A stretch of 64,000 bases of DNA. Source: Pantoea wallisii (GTDB lineage: Bacteria; Pseudomonadota; Gammaproteobacteria; Enterobacterales; Enterobacteriaceae). Below the pieces are notes generated by a model. The model saw only the letters and a program-made list of their open reading frames with translations. It was not told the DNA's origin and did not search any database. The stretch is from contig NZ_MLFS01000008.1 of assembly GCF_002095485.1 (NCBI RefSeq), positions 1 to 64,000 of the forward strand. The letters run 5' to 3'. The translations under genes were made by a program, and so were the position numbers. Positions within the stretch are counted from its first letter, which is position 1; the number at the start of each line of letters is the position of its first letter. Of the stretch, positions 61,850-64,000 are shown one piece after another.

Positions 61850-63859
61850 ATGTCATCACGCAGAGAGCTGGCTAACGCGATTCGTGCCCTGAGCATGGAT
61901 GCGGTACAGAAAGCAAATTCCGGACACCCAGGTATGCCGATGGGCATGGCCGATATCGCCGAAGTGCTGTGGCGCGACTTTCTGAAGCACAACCCGACCA
62001 ATCCGGCATGGGCGGATCGTGACCGCTTTATCCTCTCTAACGGCCACGGTTCGATGCTGCTGTATAGCCTGCTGCACCTCACCGGTTATGATCTGCCGAT
62101 GGAAGAGCTGAAAAACTTCCGCCAGCTGCACTCAAAAACCCCTGGTCATCCGGAGATCGGCTACACGCCGGGCGTTGAGACCACCACCGGGCCGCTCGGT
62201 CAGGGGCTGGCAAACGCCGTTGGCCTAGCCATCGCTGAGCGCACGCTGGCCGCGCAGTTTAACCAGCCGGGCCACGACATCGTCGATCACCACACCTATG
62301 TGTTCATGGGTGATGGCTGTCTGATGGAGGGGATTTCGCATGAGGTCTGCTCGCTGGCCGGTACGCTGGGCCTCGGCAAACTGATCGGCTTCTACGATCA
62401 CAACGGCATCTCGATTGATGGCGAGACCGAAGGCTGGTTTAGCGACGATACCCATAAGCGCTTTGAAGCCTATAACTGGCACGTTGTCGGCAGCAAAGAG
62501 GGCATCGACGGACATGACGCGGACGCCATTGCTGCAGCGATCAAAGAAGCGCAGAGCGTCACCGATAAGCCTTCACTGATTATCTGCCGTACGGTGATCG
62601 GTTTCGGTTCACCGAACAAAGCGGGTAAAGAGGAGTCGCACGGCGCGGCGCTGGGTGACGAAGAGATTGCGCTGACGCGCAAGCAGCTGGGCTGGAACTA
62701 CGGTCCGTTTGAGATCCCGCAGGAGATTTATCAGCAGTGGGATGCCAAAGAAGCCGGTGCGCAGCATGAGAAATCCTGGGATGAGAAATTTGCCGCCTAT
62801 CAGCAGGCGCACCCGGAACTGGCTAAAGAGTTCAGCCGTCGTCTGAACGGTGAAATGCCAGCGCAGTGGGAGAGCACCACGGCAGAATTCATCCGTAATC
62901 TGCAGGCCAATCCGCAGAAAATTGCCAGCCGTAAAGCGTCGCAGAACACGCTGGAAGCTTTTGGCAAGCTGCTGCCTGAGTTCCTCGGCGGCTCGGCGGA
63001 CCTGGCGCCCAGCAACCTCACAATCTGGTCCGGTTCAAAATCGATCAAAGAGGATCTTGCCGGTAACTATATTCACTACGGCGTACGTGAATTCGGTATG
63101 ACCGCTATCGCCAACGGTATCGCCCATCACGGTGGCTTTGTACCCTACACCGCGACCTTCCTGATGTTTGTGGAGTACGCGCGTAACGCAGCGCGTATGG
63201 CTGCCCTGATGAAGGCGCGTCAGATCATGGTGTATACCCATGACTCCATCGGTCTGGGCGAGGATGGGCCTACACACCAGCCGGTGGAACAGCTCGCCAG
63301 CCTGCGCGTGACGCCAAACTTCAGTACCTGGCGCCCGTGCGATCAGGTGGAGACGGCCGTAGCGTGGAAAGCGGCAGTTGAGCGCCATCACGGCCCGACC
63401 GCGCTGATTCTGTCCCGTCAGAATCTGTTGCAGCCGGAGCGTACGCCGCAGCAGGTAGAGAATATTGCGCGCGGCGGTTATATCCTTAAGGATTGCGACG
63501 GCACGCCGGATGTCATCCTGATCGCCACCGGTTCAGAAGTGGAGATTACGCTGGGTGCAGAAGCGAAACTGAGCGCTGACGGCCATAAAGTCCGCGTGGT
63601 CTCGCTGCCAAGCACCGATGTGTTTGATAAGCAGGATATCGGCTACCGTGAATCGGTGCTGCCGTCTACTGTGCGTGCGCGCGTGGCGGTCGAAGCCGGC
63701 ATCGCCGATTACTGGTACAAGTATGTGGGCATCGACGGCAAAATTGTCGGCATGACCACGTTTGGCGAATCAGCGCCGGCCGGTAAGCTGTTCCCGGCCT
63801 TTGGTTTCACCGTTGAAAACGTGGTGAGCCAGGCAGAATCGTTACTTAAACCGGCATAA
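61850..63859 (+). CDS. tktB: Transketolase 2
   Basis: 669 aa from the ATG at 61850 (GGGAG upstream); the frame opens at 61811. Thiamine diphosphate motif [12 protein letters not shown]...NGISIDG, catalytic His region [17 protein letters not shown], pyrimidine domain with [18 protein letters not shown], and a C-terminal domain. Works with TalA in the non-oxidative pentose phosphate pathway. Named tktB by position. Confidence 0.95.
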   Translation: MSSRRELANAIRALSMDAVQKANSGHPGMPMGMADIAEVLWRDFLKHNPTNPAWADRDRFILSNGHGSMLLYSLLHLTGYDLPMEELKNFRQLHSKTPGHPEIGYTPGVETTTGPLGQGLANAVGLAIAERTLAAQFNQPGHDIVDHHTYVFMGDGCLMEGISHEVCSLAGTLGLGKLIGFYDHNGISIDGETEGWFSDDTHKRFEAYNWHVVGSKEGIDGHDADAIAAAIKEAQSVTDKPSLIICRTVIGFGSPNKAGKEESHGAALGDEEIALTRKQLGWNYGPFEIPQEIYQQWDAKEAGAQHEKSWDEKFAAYQQAHPELAKEFSRRLNGEMPAQWESTTAEFIRNLQANPQKIASRKASQNTLEAFGKLLPEFLGGSADLAPSNLTIWSGSKSIKEDLAGNYIHYGVREFGMTAIANGIAHHGGFVPYTATFLMFVEYARNAARMAALMKARQIMVYTHDSIGLGEDGPTHQPVEQLASLRVTPNFSTWRPCDQVETAVAWKAAVERHHGPTALILSRQNLLQPERTPQQVENIARGGYILKDCDGTPDVILIATGSEVEITLGAEAKLSADGHKVRVVSLPSTDVFDKQDIGYRESVLPSTVRARVAVEAGIADYWYKYVGIDGKIVGMTTFGESAPAGKLFPAFGFTVENVVSQAESLLKPA

Positions 63860-63864
63860 TCATC

Positions 63865-63894
63865 CGGCCCTTTTCCGCTAACGGGAAAGGGCCG
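63865..63894 (+). terminator. Terminator of talA-tktB
   Basis: CGGCCCTTT...AAAGGGCCG, a 9-bp outer stem, followed by TCTTCTCTT. The last 105 bp of the window hold no feature I recognise. Confidence 0.75.
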
Positions 63895-64000
63895 TCTTCT
63901 CTTCACAGCCTGATACAGAAAAAAACCCGCACCGCCCCCTTCCCGCTTCGCGCAAACTGATTACTATAAGGTTTCCTCCGATTCTTATAGCGGACGTCTT

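Overview
The window comes from the chromosome of an enterobacterium, most likely Erwiniaceae and probably Pantoea. From about 18.9 kb to the right end the gene order follows Escherichia coli K-12 (ypdK-alaC-ypdAB-glk-ypeC-mntH-nupC-alaXW-yfeC-gltX-valUXY/lysV-yfeR/yfeH-ypeB-ligA-zipA-cysZ-cysK-ptsHI-crr-cysM-cysAWTP-yfeXY-ypeA-amiA-hemF-maeB-talA-tktB). It lacks the eut operon between hemF and maeB and adds ipdC (indolepyruvate decarboxylase) beside glk, which fits plant-associated Pantoea/Erwinia. The genus is inferred, not proven.

Layout. (1) 1-9.05 kb is an AT-rich accessory island. It holds a P4-type integrase, a decayed RepB/ParB-like partition gene, a retron-like structured RNA candidate with its own promoter and 14-bp terminal inverted repeats, a Rad50/RloC-like AAA_13 ATPase, a small unknown gene, and a complete His-Xaa-Ser system (hxsD-hxsB-hxsC-hxsA). 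The last has two radical SAM maturases acting presumably on an exported protein with five tandem His-X-Ser triplets. (2) 9.1-18.7 kb is a GC-rich flexible region: AraC regulator/EamA exporter, YmgB/AriR-like protein, yhjX with a recognisable YpdB site, two small lipoproteins, a membrane protein plus universal stress protein, and an IclR-controlled EmrB/EmrA-like pump. (3) 18.9-30.9 kb carries alanine and pyruvate handling (alaC, YpdAB sensing, yhjX output), glucokinase, IpdC, an aldo/keto reductase, Mn import and nucleoside import. (4) 31-46.4 kb holds two tRNA-Ala, three tRNA-Val and one tRNA-Lys gene, gltX, replication and division genes (ligA, zipA), sulfate entry and cysteine synthesis (cysZ, cysK) and the PTS core (ptsH-ptsI-crr). 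(5) 46.5-64 kb holds a CpxAR-like two-component pair, cysM and the cysPTWA sulfate/thiosulfate importer, yfeX, yfeY, ypeA, amiA, hemF, maeB and the talA-tktB pentose phosphate pair.

Caution on sequence quality. Seven conserved genes (a GNAT gene, glk, an aldo/keto reductase, ypeB, ligA, zipA and a sensor kinase) each lack exactly one base, six or all seven of them a G/C base. ligA and zipA are essential in E. coli, so these look like consensus errors rather than true pseudogenes. I annotate full spans and state where each frame breaks.

The strongest candidates for unusual biology are all in the island: the Hxs modification locus with its attached 93-aa gene, the orphan retron-like RNA at 2296-2530, and the zinc-hook ATPase with a HEPN-like C-terminus.
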